Assembly (NCBI GenBank): GCA_028292625.1
Contig: JAQGLY010000080.1
Span: 1-55,457, forward strand
Direction of reading: 5' to 3'
DNA: 55,457 bases
Source of the DNA: Herbaspirillum sp.
Lineage (GTDB): Bacteria; Pseudomonadota; Gammaproteobacteria; Burkholderiales; Burkholderiaceae_D
Below, in pieces: positions 46,267-54,532 of this stretch. The notes under the pieces were generated by a model that was not told where the DNA came from, did not search any database, and saw nothing but the letters and a program-made list of their open reading frames with translations. Position 1 is the first letter of the stretch. Every line of letters starts with the position of its first letter. Both the position numbers and the translations under genes were made by a program.

Positions 46267-47133
46267 ATGAAGTCGTCTAAAGCCATGGGCCCCCAATTCG
46301 GCAAGCCGGACGCCGGCTGGCGCACGCGCCTGTACACCGTCATCTTCGAAGCCGACACGCCGGCAGGCAAGGCCTTCGACGTCGGATTGATGGCCGTCAT
46401 CGTACTGAGCGTGCTGACGGTGATCCTTGAAAGCGTGCCGACGATCCGCGCCTACGAATTCCGGACCTTGCATGTGCTGGAATGGCTATTTACGGTGTTG
46501 TTCACCTTGGAATACATATTGCGGCTGATCTGCGTCAAGCGTCCGCTGAAATATATGTTCAGCTTTTTCGGCATCATCGATCTGCTGTCCGTGGTGCCCA
46601 CTTATATTGCGTTTTTCGTACCGGAAGCGGCGGCGCTGATCGATATCCGCCTGCTGCGGATGTTGCGCGTGTTCCGGGTCCTGAAGCTGCCGCGTTATTT
46701 CGATGAATCGCAGATATTGCTGGAGGCCTTGCGCAACAGCCGTTACAAGATCGCGATTTTCCTGGGCACGGTGTTCATTATCTGCGTCATCCTCGGCACC
46801 GTCATGTATCTGGTCGAAGGGCCTGCCAACGGGTTTACCAGCATTCCGACCGGGATGTACTGGGCGATCGTGACGCTGACGACCACCGGCTACGGCGACA
46901 TCCACCCCAAAACACCGATCGGGCAGATGATCACCTCGCTGGCCATGCTGCTGGGTTACGGCATCATTGCGCTGCCTACCGGCATCGTCGGCGTCGAATT
47001 GGCGATGAGCATGTCGCGGCGCAAACCGACCACGCGCACCTGCACGCATTGCCTGACGGAAGGACACGATGCGCATGCGGCCTATTGCAAGGACTGCGGA
47101 GCGGCGCTGCCGCGGTATCAGAGCGGCGCATGA
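46267..47133 (+). CDS. Voltage-gated-type potassium channel with C-terminal zinc ribbon
   Basis: A 288-residue ion channel with six helices, S1-S4 at about residues 38-150. S4-like RLLRMLRVFRVLKLPRYF carries regularly spaced arginines. S5, pore and S6 follow with selectivity filter TLTTTGYGDIHP (K+-type TxGYGD). The C-terminal about 40 residues form a small zinc ribbon (CTHCLTEGHDAHAAYCKDCG, CxxC...CxxC). The ribbon may tune gating or assembly. GAGG lies 9 nt upstream of the ATG. Confidence 0.92.
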   Translation: MKSSKAMGPQFGKPDAGWRTRLYTVIFEADTPAGKAFDVGLMAVIVLSVLTVILESVPTIRAYEFRTLHVLEWLFTVLFTLEYILRLICVKRPLKYMFSFFGIIDLLSVVPTYIAFFVPEAAALIDIRLLRMLRVFRVLKLPRYFDESQILLEALRNSRYKIAIFLGTVFIICVILGTVMYLVEGPANGFTSIPTGMYWAIVTLTTTGYGDIHPKTPIGQMITSLAMLLGYGIIALPTGIVGVELAMSMSRRKPTTRTCTHCLTEGHDAHAAYCKDCGAALPRYQSGA

Positions 47134-47157
47134 TGTGCAGCGGCCTGCCGCGCTCCG

Positions 47158-47628
47158 TTACGGCAGCGGCAATGCGTTGGTCGATTTGAGTTCGTCCAGG
47201 CAGACGCTGGAGCGCACGCCGTTGACGCCCGGTATGCGCATCAGCTTTTCCATCAGGAAATCCGACAGCGCTTTCAGGTCCGGGGCGATCACTTTGAGGA
47301 CATAGTCGAAATCGCCCGTGACCGAATAGCATTCCAGAATTTGCGGCACATCGAGTATCGTGGTCTTGAACGTGGGCAGATTGTGGATGTGGCCTTTTTC
47401 CATCGATACATGCACGAAGGCGATCACGAACAGCCCCAGACGCTCGGGATCGAGCCGGGTTTCATAGCGCATGATGAAGCCCGCCGTTTCCAGTCTTTTG
47501 TGACGGCGATGGCATTGCGCAGCGGACAGCTTGGCGACTTCGGCCAGCTCCAGATTGGATGCGCGGCCGTTCTGTTGCAAATAATCCAGAATTTTTCGGT
47601 CGATTTGGTCCATATCGATTTTGTACAA
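47158..47628 (-). CDS. Lrp/AsnC-family regulator of aromatic amino acid catabolism
   Basis: A 156-residue regulator. The N-terminal HTH is DRKILDYLQQNGRASNLELA with LSAAQCHRRHKRLETAGFI as recognition region, then an AsnC/RAM ligand domain (VIAFVHVSMEKGHIHNLPTF, CYSVTGDFDYVLKVIAPDLK). The start is TTG with a perfect AGGAGG five bases upstream; an ATG five codons later is less well placed. Divergent from the ABC binding protein and HppD genes. By analogy with Lrp-type regulators near hpd and phhA genes, it likely responds to phenylalanine or tyrosine. Confidence 0.88.
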   Translation of the reverse strand: MYKIDMDQIDRKILDYLQQNGRASNLELAEVAKLSAAQCHRRHKRLETAGFIMRYETRLDPERLGLFVIAFVHVSMEKGHIHNLPTFKTTILDVPQILECYSVTGDFDYVLKVIAPDLKALSDFLMEKLMRIPGVNGVRSSVCLDELKSTNALPLP

Positions 47629-47691
47629 TTTCCCCTCCTATAAGATGGGATTATAGAAATTATATTTCATTCTTCCACTAATATCGCCATC

Positions 47692-47708
47692 AAATTGCAA
47701 AGCAATTT
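47692..47708. promoter_or_regulatory. 17-bp palindromic operator candidate
   Basis: AAATTGC-AAA-GCAATTT, a perfect palindrome with 7-bp arms in the divergent region between the Lrp-type regulator and the binding-protein gene. AT-rich dyads of this size suit Lrp/AsnC dimers. A TATACT -10-like box for the rightward gene lies 15 bp further on (47723-47728). Confidence 0.5.
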
Positions 47709-47843
47709 TTAGCGTTCGAAGCTATACTTTTTTGGAATAAGTCATGCGATGGACAGACGCAGCGGACGCCACGGAAAGGGTTTCCGGCGGCAATAAAAAC
47801 GCCGGTTTTCGGTCGCTAAAACAAATCAATTCGGAGACAAAGA

Positions 47844-48821
47844 ATGAAATTATCTTTCCTGCGGGAATCGGTCGCCGCCGCCGTTCTGCTCGGCATGATG
47901 GGCGCCGCCGGCATGGCCGCCCATGCCGCCGACAAGGTGGTCGAAGTCACCGCCATCGTCGACCATGCCGCGCTCAATGCCGTGCGCGATGGCGTCAGGG
48001 ATCAATTGAAGGCCGACGGTTTCGAAGTCGGCAAGAACCTGAAATTCGAATATCAAAGCGCGCAGGGCAATACCGGCACCGCCGCGCAGATCGCGCGTAA
48101 ATTCGTCGGCGACCGTCCCGACGTCGCGGTGGCGATCGCGACCCCGTCGGCCCAGGCGCTGGTGGCCGCCACCAAAACCATTCCCATCGTTTTCTCCGCC
48201 GTCACCGATCCGGTCGCGGCCAAGCTGGTCAACAGCTGGCAGCCGTCCGGCACCAATGTCACCGGCGTATCGGATATGTCGCCGCTGGAAAATCAGCTCG
48301 GCCTGATATTGAAGGTCATGCCCAAGGCCAAGCGCATCGGCGTGATCTACAATCCCGGCGAAGCGAATTCGGTCGCCATCGTTACCGAATTCAAGAAACT
48401 GCTGGCCGCCAAAAACATGACGCTGGTCGAAGCTGCCGCGCCGCGCACGGTCGATGTCGCCAGTGCGGCGCAAAGCCTGGTCGGAAAGGCCGATCTGATT
48501 TATGCGCCGACCGATAACAATGTGATGTCGGCGTTCGAAGGCATCGCCAAAGTGGCCGATCAAACCAAAATGCCGATCGTGGCGGCCGACACCAGCGCCG
48601 TCAAGCGCGGCGCGGCTGCGGCGATCGGGCTGAATTATTACGATCTCGGCCGCCAGACCGGAAAAATCGTCACCCGCATACTGAACGGCGAAGCGCCCGG
48701 CAAGATCGCCGCGCAAACCAGCACCACATTCGAACTTTTCGTCAATCCGAAGGCCGCCGGGCGGCAGGGCCAGCCCCTGTCCGCCGATTTGATCAAATCG
48801 GCCAAGACCGTTATCGAATAA
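47844..48821 (+). CDS. ABC transporter substrate-binding protein (ABC_sub_bind/TrpX type)
   Basis: A 325-residue periplasmic binding protein. The signal peptide runs through AGMAAHA, with the mature start about ADKVVEV. The body has the ABC_sub_bind pattern: IVDHAALNAVRDGVRDQLKA, ARKFVGDRPDVAVAIATPSA, IPIVFSAVTDPVAAKLVNSW and IGVIYNPGEANSVAIV. TrpX-like members bind aromatic amino acids, which fits HppD and PhhA downstream. No permease or ATPase gene adjoins it, so the membrane partners must be elsewhere or it has another role. GGAG precedes the ATG; a hairpin follows the stop. Confidence 0.85.
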   Translation: MKLSFLRESVAAAVLLGMMGAAGMAAHAADKVVEVTAIVDHAALNAVRDGVRDQLKADGFEVGKNLKFEYQSAQGNTGTAAQIARKFVGDRPDVAVAIATPSAQALVAATKTIPIVFSAVTDPVAAKLVNSWQPSGTNVTGVSDMSPLENQLGLILKVMPKAKRIGVIYNPGEANSVAIVTEFKKLLAAKNMTLVEAAAPRTVDVASAAQSLVGKADLIYAPTDNNVMSAFEGIAKVADQTKMPIVAADTSAVKRGAAAAIGLNYYDLGRQTGKIVTRILNGEAPGKIAAQTSTTFELFVNPKAAGRQGQPLSADLIKSAKTVIE

Positions 48822-48827
48822 GCCGTG

Positions 48828-48859
48828 CGGCGGATCGCCGCGATCCAGACGATCCGCCG
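48828..48859 (+). terminator. Stem-loop after binding-protein gene
   Basis: CGGCGGATCG / CGATCCGCCG, 10-bp perfect arms with a 12-nt loop, seven bases after the stop, followed by GTTTCATTTGT. Likely a partial terminator or mRNA-stabilising hairpin separating the binding-protein and hppD genes. Confidence 0.55.
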
Positions 48860-48988
48860 GTTTCATTTGTCGTTTTCATGCCGTCGACAAGCGTACGCCG
48901 GATACCCCAGGGTATTCGCCGCAGCGCTGCCGGATGGGTCGTTTCCGACGCATTGGCGACACTTGCTTAGTTCCTGTAAGGAGTCATC

Positions 48989-50065
48989 ATGTCCGATCTC
49001 TTTGAAAACCCCATGGGCCTCGACGGTTTCGAATTCGTCGAATTTGCAGCACCGGCGCCGCATGTGCTGACGTCGGCGTTCGAAGCGATGGGATTCTCCA
49101 AAGTGGCGCGCCATCGCTCCAAGGACGTGGTTCTGTATCGCCAGGGCGAAATCAATTTCATCATCAACAACGAACCGAGAAGCGCGGCCCATTATTTCGC
49201 CGCGGAGCATGGTCCGTCGGCCTGCGGGATGGCGTTCCGCGTCAACGACTCGCATCGGGCTTACCGGCGCGCGCTGGAACTTGGCGCCGAACCGATGGAA
49301 ATACCGACCGGCCCGATGGAATTGCGCCTGCCTGCGATCAGGGGCATAGGTGGCGCGCCCCTGTATCTGATCGATCGTTTCGCGCCCGGCAAATCGATCT
49401 ATGACATCGATTTCGAATTCATCGATGGCGTCGAACGCAATCCGGTCGGCGCCGGCCTGAAAACCATCGATCATCTGACCCACAATGTATATCGCGGCCG
49501 CATGGCGTACTGGGCATCGTTTTACGCGCGGCTGTTCAATTTCCGCGAAATCCGCTATTTCGACATCAAGGGCGAATATACCGGCTTGACCTCGAAGGCG
49601 ATGAGCGCGCCGGATGGAAAAATCAGAATTCCATTGAACGAAGAGTCGTCCAAAGGTTCAGGTCAGATAGAGGAATTCCTGATGCGGTTCAACGGGGAGG
49701 GCATTCAGCACATCGCGTTGCGCAGCGACGATCTGATCGCGACTTGGGACCGGCTGAAAGAAATGGGTACGCCGTTCATGACCGCGCCGCCGGCGACCTA
49801 TTACGAAATGCTGGAAGGGCGTCTGCCAGGACACGGCGAACCGACCGGCGAATTGCAGGCGCGCGGCATTTTGCTGGATGGCGCGTCGGAAAACGGGGAA
49901 CGGCGCCTGTTGCTGCAGATATTTTCGGAAGCGACGCTGGGACCGGTGTTCTTCGAATTCATCCAGCGCAAGGGCGACGAAGGCTTTGGCGAAGGTAATT
50001 TCAAAGCCTTGTTCGAATCGATAGAGCGTGACCAGATCCGGCGCGGCGTTCTGAAGTCGGTATAG
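48989..50065 (+). CDS. hppD: 4-hydroxyphenylpyruvate dioxygenase
   Basis: A 358-residue enzyme that converts 4-hydroxyphenylpyruvate to homogentisate, the second step of tyrosine breakdown. Two VOC-like domains are present. The iron ligands are the His of [14 protein letters not shown], the His of [11 protein letters not shown] and the Glu of [34 protein letters not shown] is the conserved C-terminal gating helix. AAGGAG lies 7 nt before the ATG. The homogentisate dioxygenase and maleylacetoacetate steps are not in this window. Confidence 0.95.
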   Translation: MSDLFENPMGLDGFEFVEFAAPAPHVLTSAFEAMGFSKVARHRSKDVVLYRQGEINFIINNEPRSAAHYFAAEHGPSACGMAFRVNDSHRAYRRALELGAEPMEIPTGPMELRLPAIRGIGGAPLYLIDRFAPGKSIYDIDFEFIDGVERNPVGAGLKTIDHLTHNVYRGRMAYWASFYARLFNFREIRYFDIKGEYTGLTSKAMSAPDGKIRIPLNEESSKGSGQIEEFLMRFNGEGIQHIALRSDDLIATWDRLKEMGTPFMTAPPATYYEMLEGRLPGHGEPTGELQARGILLDGASENGERRLLLQIFSEATLGPVFFEFIQRKGDEGFGEGNFKALFESIERDQIRRGVLKSV

Positions 50066-50222
50066 GAAAAATCTCGAAATTTAGTTTTTGGTTGCCCTTT
50101 GGAAATTTCGGCTGATATTCTTTTATATCGATTGCAGCGTTGCCCGGTATCGGGGGGGTATCGATGCAATGGTGCCCTGATGTAGTCATAACAATTCCAA
50201 AACTTATTCACCGGAGGAACAC

Positions 50223-51332
50223 ATGAAAAAATATTCAATGTTGCTGGCGGCCGCCGCCGGCTTGAGCAGCGCGGGCGCAATGGCGCAAACCAGCGTGGTG
50301 GTCTACGGCATCGTCGACACCAGTCTGCGTTACGTGAGCAGCGATAGCGCGGCCGGAAAAAGCAACTTCCGGATGGACAACGGCGCGATTTCGAACAGCC
50401 GCTGGGGCCTCAAGGGCACCGAGGATCTCGGCGGCGGATTGAAGGCGATTTTCCGGCTGGAAAACGGTTTCAACGGCGACACCGGTAGCCAGTCCGATTC
50501 CAGCAGCCTGTTCAACCGCCATGCCTACGTGGGCCTGAGCGGTTCTTTCGGGCAGTTTACGGTGGGTCGTCAGCAAACGACGTTTTTCGATCTGATGGGG
50601 GATCACTTCGATCCGCTGACGGTCGGTAATTACGACATGAATTCATGGTTGCCGGCCGGTGCGTCGCTGATCCGCAGTTCCAATATGCTGAAATACTACG
50701 GCACCTTCGGCGGTTTTTCCGCCGGGCTTGGCTATGCACTCGGAGAACAGGCGGGATCGATGCGGCGCGGCAGCCAGATCAGCTCGTCGCTGCAATATAC
50801 GGCCGGCGCGCTGTCGTTCGGCGGCGCCGCGCAGCAAACCGTCAGCGCGCTCAATTCGGACTGGAAGGATACCGCGTACAACCTGAGCGCTTCGTACGCT
50901 GTCGGCGCCGCCAAGCTGTTCGCCGGTTATTACCGCATCAGAGATCGCACCGGCACGACAACGGCGTTTTTCGGCGGCTCCAATAGTGAAGCGGCCGCTT
51001 TCGCGGGCATTCCCGGCAGCGAACGCAAGGATGACGGCTACTTCGTGGGCGCCACCTTCCAGGCGACGCCGGCCTGGGCGCTGACCGCCGCCGGTTATTA
51101 CGACCGGAGCCGCAATATCTCGTTGAATAGAAGCGCGTCTGACGGCGGACCCGTATTTCTCGGCGACGGCAAGCGTTACGCCATCGTCGGCCTGGCCGAA
51201 TACGCACTGTCCAAGCGCACGCAAATTTACGGTACGATAGATTACAACAACGCCAGAGACGCCGCTCAGGTCGAACTGGCCGGCAGGAAGAACATTATCG
51301 GCGCGGGGGTCGGCGTCCGCCATATCTTCTAA
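50223..51332 (+). CDS. Gram-negative porin (Omp32-like)
   Basis: A 369-residue outer-membrane beta-barrel. The signal peptide MKKYSMLLAAAAGLSSAGAM is cleaved before QTSVVVYGIVDTSLR. GSRWGLKGTEDLGGGLKAIF-type and FNRHAYVGLSGSFGQFTVGR blocks, then a terminal strand ending in Phe (VGVRHIF), are the burkholderial porin hallmarks. CGGAGG sits before the ATG. The 5' leader (50066-50222) has matching GAAATTT/AAATTTC arms and other repeats and may be structured, a common site for sRNA control. It lies between hppD and phhA, suggesting uptake of aromatic substrates, or simple insertion. Confidence 0.92.
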   Translation: MKKYSMLLAAAAGLSSAGAMAQTSVVVYGIVDTSLRYVSSDSAAGKSNFRMDNGAISNSRWGLKGTEDLGGGLKAIFRLENGFNGDTGSQSDSSSLFNRHAYVGLSGSFGQFTVGRQQTTFFDLMGDHFDPLTVGNYDMNSWLPAGASLIRSSNMLKYYGTFGGFSAGLGYALGEQAGSMRRGSQISSSLQYTAGALSFGGAAQQTVSALNSDWKDTAYNLSASYAVGAAKLFAGYYRIRDRTGTTTAFFGGSNSEAAAFAGIPGSERKDDGYFVGATFQATPAWALTAAGYYDRSRNISLNRSASDGGPVFLGDGKRYAIVGLAEYALSKRTQIYGTIDYNNARDAAQVELAGRKNIIGAGVGVRHIF

Positions 51333-51346
51333 GCTGCCGAAACCGG

Positions 51347-51369
51347 CGCAGACCTGAATCGGGTCTGCG
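51347..51369 (+). terminator. Terminator after porin gene
   Basis: CGCAGACC / GGTCTGCG, 8-bp perfect stem with a 7-nt loop, followed by TCTTTGCTT; 15 bp after the porin stop. The U-rich tail is interrupted, so termination may be partial. Confidence 0.6.
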
Positions 51370-51399
51370 TCTTTGCTTGCCGGCAAATGGGTGGATTGT

Positions 51400-52239
51400 A
51401 TGCAGCAGCGATATCAAGATCATGTGATGGAACAACCGTGGCGCGAGTACAGTGACGCCGATCATGCGACGTGGCGAACGCTGTTCGCCACGCAGGCAAA
51501 GATATTGCAGGGACGCGCCTGCGACGAATTTATTGCCGGCCTGCACGGGCTCGACATGGCGGAGCACGGAATTCCCCGCTTCGATGCATTGAGCGACTTG
51601 CTGGAGGCCGCCACCGGCTGGCGCATCGTCGCGGTGCCGGGACTGGTGCCCGACGACGTCTTCTTCGGCCTGATGGCCAATCGCCGTTTTCCGGTGTCGT
51701 GGTGGATACGCAAAGCGGATCAAATGGATTATTTGCAGGAACCCGATGTGTTTCACGACGTCTATGGACACGTGCCGCTGCTGATGAACCCGGTATTCGC
51801 CGATTACATGCAAGCCTACGGCGAAGGCGGACTGCGATCCGGCAAGTTCAATGCGCTGACCAAACTTGCCCGCTTATACTGGTATACCGTGGAATTCGGC
51901 CTGATCGATACCGCACAGGGACTGCGCATCTACGGATCGGGTATCCTGTCGTCCAAAGGCGAATCGATTTACAGCCTGGAAAGCCCGGCGCCGAACCGGG
52001 TGCGCTTCGATCTGAGACGCGTGATGAGCACCCGTTACCGGATCGACACTTTCCAGAAAACCTATTTCGTCATCGACAGTTTCCGTAACCTGTTCGATGC
52101 CACAGCCGCCGATTTCGAGCCGGTGTATCGCGAACTTGAGCATGTGGAAGATATCGGCGCCGGGCTTTTGCTGCCAAACGATCGCGTCATGCAGCGCGGC
52201 ACCGGGGCTGGATGGACCGAAGCTGGGGATACCGGGTAA
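51400..52239 (+). CDS. phhA: Phenylalanine 4-monooxygenase
   Basis: A 279-residue pterin-dependent hydroxylase making tyrosine from phenylalanine. The iron-binding HDVYGHVPLL supplies two histidines and the Glu is in YWYTVEFGL; SWWIRKADQMDYLQEPDVFH and YGSGILSSKGESIYSLES are family blocks. Start at the ATG 51400; an in-frame TTG at 51373 is less likely. No pterin carbinolamine dehydratase gene (phhB) is adjacent. With hppD and the Lrp-type regulator it gives a Phe to homogentisate route. Confidence 0.95.
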   Translation: MQQRYQDHVMEQPWREYSDADHATWRTLFATQAKILQGRACDEFIAGLHGLDMAEHGIPRFDALSDLLEAATGWRIVAVPGLVPDDVFFGLMANRRFPVSWWIRKADQMDYLQEPDVFHDVYGHVPLLMNPVFADYMQAYGEGGLRSGKFNALTKLARLYWYTVEFGLIDTAQGLRIYGSGILSSKGESIYSLESPAPNRVRFDLRRVMSTRYRIDTFQKTYFVIDSFRNLFDATAADFEPVYRELEHVEDIGAGLLLPNDRVMQRGTGAGWTEAGDTG

Positions 52240-52280
52240 ACCTTCGAACCGCGGTTAACTGATCAGGAAATGGGCAGCCG

Positions 52281-53354
52281 ATGAAATTCCGAAATCCATT
52301 TATCGGCACCGTGATGAAGGCGAGCCGGCGGGCCGCGCGCAAAGCGACGAATGCGATGCAGCGGCGCGCGGTAGCGTCCGCCGTGTCGATTCTCCGGACT
52401 TCGCTGAAACAGCGGCCGCGGATGCAGCCCCCCGACAATACCGCCCCGTCTCCGACAGTTGACCGACGCGACGGTAGTCACGAGGGCGCCAATCTCAAAA
52501 AAGGGTTGCCGGGACAGTTCGTAACGCGCTCGCTGACCAACGCCGCCGGCACCCGCAAATATAAACTTTACATTCCCACCACATATACAGGGCAGGCGTT
52601 GCCGCTGCTGATCATGCTGCACGGCTGCAGCCAAAATCCGGACGATTTCGCCGCCGGCACGCGAATGAACGCCGTCGCGGAACAAAATGGCTGTTTCGTT
52701 GCGTATCCTGCGCAAGCCAAATCCGCCAACGGTCACAGATGCTGGAACTGGTTCAGCGCCATCGACCAGCAGCGCGATAAAGGCGAGGCATCGATCATTG
52801 CCGACATCACACGAAAAATAGTGGTCAATTACGGTTGCGACCGGCGCCGGGTATTCGTCGCCGGCTTATCGGCCGGTGGAGCGATGGCGGTCATCATGGG
52901 CAATCGCTATCCGGACTTGTACTGCGCAGTTGGCGTGCATTCCGGTTTGCCGTACGCGGCGGCGCGCGATTTGCCGACAGCGATGGACGTGATGCGCCGC
53001 GGCGTGAGCAAAGCGGCGTTGGCCGGCAGCACCCATCCGTTGCCGGTAATCGTATTTCACGGCGAACGCGACCAGACGGTGCATCCGCGCAACGGCGAGC
53101 GGATCGTCGAGCAGGCGTTGGCCCATATCGCCAATACCGTACGCGAAGAACAGGACATCGCCAGCGGCGGCGGCATATATACACGCGCGGTTTACGAAAA
53201 CGGCGCCAGCGGTCCGATGGCGGAACTGTGGAAACTGCATGGCGTCGCGCACGCCTGGTCCGGTGGCAGCGCACATGGTAGTTATACCGATGCCGCCGGT
53301 CCGGATGCTTCGGCGGAGATGATGCGGTTCTTTAAAACGACCGCCGCGATTTAA
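52281..53354 (+). CDS. PHB depolymerase family esterase (LpqC/feruloyl-esterase-like)
   Basis: A 357-residue alpha/beta hydrolase. The oxyanion region is LLIMLHGCSQNPDDFAAGTR, the lipase box VFVAGLSAGGAMA (Ser), the Asp is in FHGERDQTVHP and the His in HGVAHAWSGG. The pattern is that of the PHB_depo family, which hydrolyses short polyhydroxyalkanoate chains or feruloyl-type esters. The N-terminus (about 60 residues) is basic and low in order, without a clear signal peptide, so it may be intracellular. It ends GPDASAEMMRFF, as usual. It overlaps no neighbour. Confidence 0.85.
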   Translation: MKFRNPFIGTVMKASRRAARKATNAMQRRAVASAVSILRTSLKQRPRMQPPDNTAPSPTVDRRDGSHEGANLKKGLPGQFVTRSLTNAAGTRKYKLYIPTTYTGQALPLLIMLHGCSQNPDDFAAGTRMNAVAEQNGCFVAYPAQAKSANGHRCWNWFSAIDQQRDKGEASIIADITRKIVVNYGCDRRRVFVAGLSAGGAMAVIMGNRYPDLYCAVGVHSGLPYAAARDLPTAMDVMRRGVSKAALAGSTHPLPVIVFHGERDQTVHPRNGERIVEQALAHIANTVREEQDIASGGGIYTRAVYENGASGPMAELWKLHGVAHAWSGGSAHGSYTDAAGPDASAEMMRFFKTTAAI

Positions 53355-53408
53355 GAAAAGCCGTGCGGCAAGCTCATCATCATGCTCGACTGGATTAAAG
53401 GAAAATGC

Positions 53409-54065
53409 ATGCCGCCCGACCCTCGAACCGAATCCCGGCATGCGCGACGCAGGCGATGGTTCGCGGCCAGTGGCGCGCTGCTCGGCTGGCTGGGGTTGGG
53501 CGTGCAACTGGCAGTCATTTTGCAGTTGAGAAAAGCTGCCGGCCTGGATATCGCGGGCGGGGCGATCGGCTTTCTCGGCTACTTCACGATCTGGACCAAT
53601 CTGCTGCTTTCCATCGCATTGTCCTGCGCGGCGCTAAATGCGCGGTGGGGTATCGCCGGCTTCCTGACGCGGCCGGCTTCGATGACCGGCATGGCGATCT
53701 GCGCCATGCTGGTCACGGTAACGTATCACCTGATGTTGCGCCGCTTGTGGCAGCCGGCAGGCACGCAATTGCTGGCCGATAATTTATTGCATTACGTGGC
53801 CCCGGTTTTGTTTGTCATGTTCTGGTGGCTCTTTGTAGGCCCGGTGCGTACGGGACTAAAAAGCGTGATGCGGTGGGCGATATTTCCTGCGTTCTATTTG
53901 CTATTTGCATTGGTGCGCGGCGCCTTCGGTCATGCGTATGCATATCCTTTCATCGATGCCGATGCACTGGGCTATGCGCGCGTTTTCGTCAACGCGTCAG
54001 GGGTTCTGCTGATTTTTTTCCTGATTGGATCGATACTGATATGGCTGGATGGCCGAAAACGGTAA
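53409..54065 (+). CDS. Pr6Pr-family membrane protein
   Basis: A 218-residue membrane protein with six or so helices: LLGWLGLGVQLAVILQL, FLGYFTIWTNLLLSIALS, MTGMAICAMLVTVTYHLM, LHYVAPVLFVMFWWLF and others. FTIWTNLL and HYVAPVL with YPFIDADALGY near the end are signatures of the Pr6Pr family (related to FAR-17a/AIG1), with unknown function. Start at 53409 with AAGGA 6 nt upstream; an ATG at 53382 is possible. 54 bp after the esterase gene. Confidence 0.8.
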   Translation: MPPDPRTESRHARRRRWFAASGALLGWLGLGVQLAVILQLRKAAGLDIAGGAIGFLGYFTIWTNLLLSIALSCAALNARWGIAGFLTRPASMTGMAICAMLVTVTYHLMLRRLWQPAGTQLLADNLLHYVAPVLFVMFWWLFVGPVRTGLKSVMRWAIFPAFYLLFALVRGAFGHAYAYPFIDADALGYARVFVNASGVLLIFFLIGSILIWLDGRKR

Positions 54066-54125
54066 CGATGATTCGATAATTTATTCTTCGATTTTTTCGA
54101 TTTTTATTTTCTTTAAAATTAAGCC

Positions 54126-54173
54126 GTAACACATTGTAAAAGCGATGCTTTCCTAACGCATTTGTTTTATAGT
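54126..54173 (+). promoter_or_regulatory. Promoter of sRNA copy 5: GTAACA-N3-TGTAA element and TATAGT
   Basis: GTAACA (54126-54131), CAT, TGTAA (54135-54139), starting 42 bp before exact TATAGT (54168-54173). No -35 hexamer. The next bases GTGAT are shared with copy 2. Confidence 0.65.
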
Positions 54174-54179
54174 GATGGC

Positions 54180-54246
54180 TCCCCTTTCCAGTTCTCCCCC
54201 TAGGACTGGATTTTGACCCGCAATCCGTAAGGTTTGCGGGTTTTTT
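54180..54246 (+). ncRNA. Putative CU-rich sibling sRNA, copy 5 (class 1)
   Basis: Predicted RNA of about 67 nt. The 5' end TCCCCTT leads into stem TCCAGT (54187-54192) / ACTGGA (54205-54210), loop TCTCCCCCTAGG. The terminator CCCGCAA / TTGCGGG (54217-54240) has a GTAA loop and six T. First of a tandem pair, in the gap after the Pr6Pr gene and in the same order (class 1, then class 2) as at 35.3-35.6 kb. Confidence 0.75.
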
Positions 54247-54356
54247 ATTGTCGGCTGATTTTCTTCAGTCTTCCGATGTGTCAATTCATCGAATATTTTT
54301 TGTGAGCAGATAGTGAAGGGAGCGCAGCCGCGTTTTGTTATATAAGATACTTATAT

Positions 54357-54405
54357 CTGTTATCGATTAAATAAAGTATCCGTAATATCACGAAATCGCT
54401 ATAGT
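54357..54405 (+). promoter_or_regulatory. Promoter of sRNA copy 6: 22-bp shared element and TATAGT
   Basis: The element 54357-54378 (CTGTTATCG to AATAAAGTA) agrees with 35476-35497 at 17 of 22 positions and begins 43 bp before exact TATAGT (54400-54405), the same distance. No -35 hexamer is visible. Confidence 0.6.
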
Positions 54406-54411
54406 CACGCC

Positions 54412-54478
54412 TGTCTCCTCCAATCTCCTCATAAGAAATTGGATTCAGCCCGCACCGTAAGGTCGCGGGCTTTTTTTT
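54412..54478 (+). ncRNA. Putative CU-rich sibling sRNA, copy 6 (class 2)
   Basis: Predicted RNA of about 67 nt. TGTCTCC leads into stem TCCAAT (54419-54424) / ATTGGA (54438-54443), loop CTCCTCATAAGAA. The terminator CCCGC-ACC-GTAA-GGT-C-GCGGG (54449-54469) is followed by eight T after a C. Almost the same sequence as copy 4 across the RNA, while the flanks differ, so the transcript is what is conserved. Second of a tandem pair. Confidence 0.78.
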
Positions 54479-54532
54479 GCCTATGAAAAGTATATTTTTC
54501 GTGCGATCGAGAATTTACTGGCGCTTATCGGC

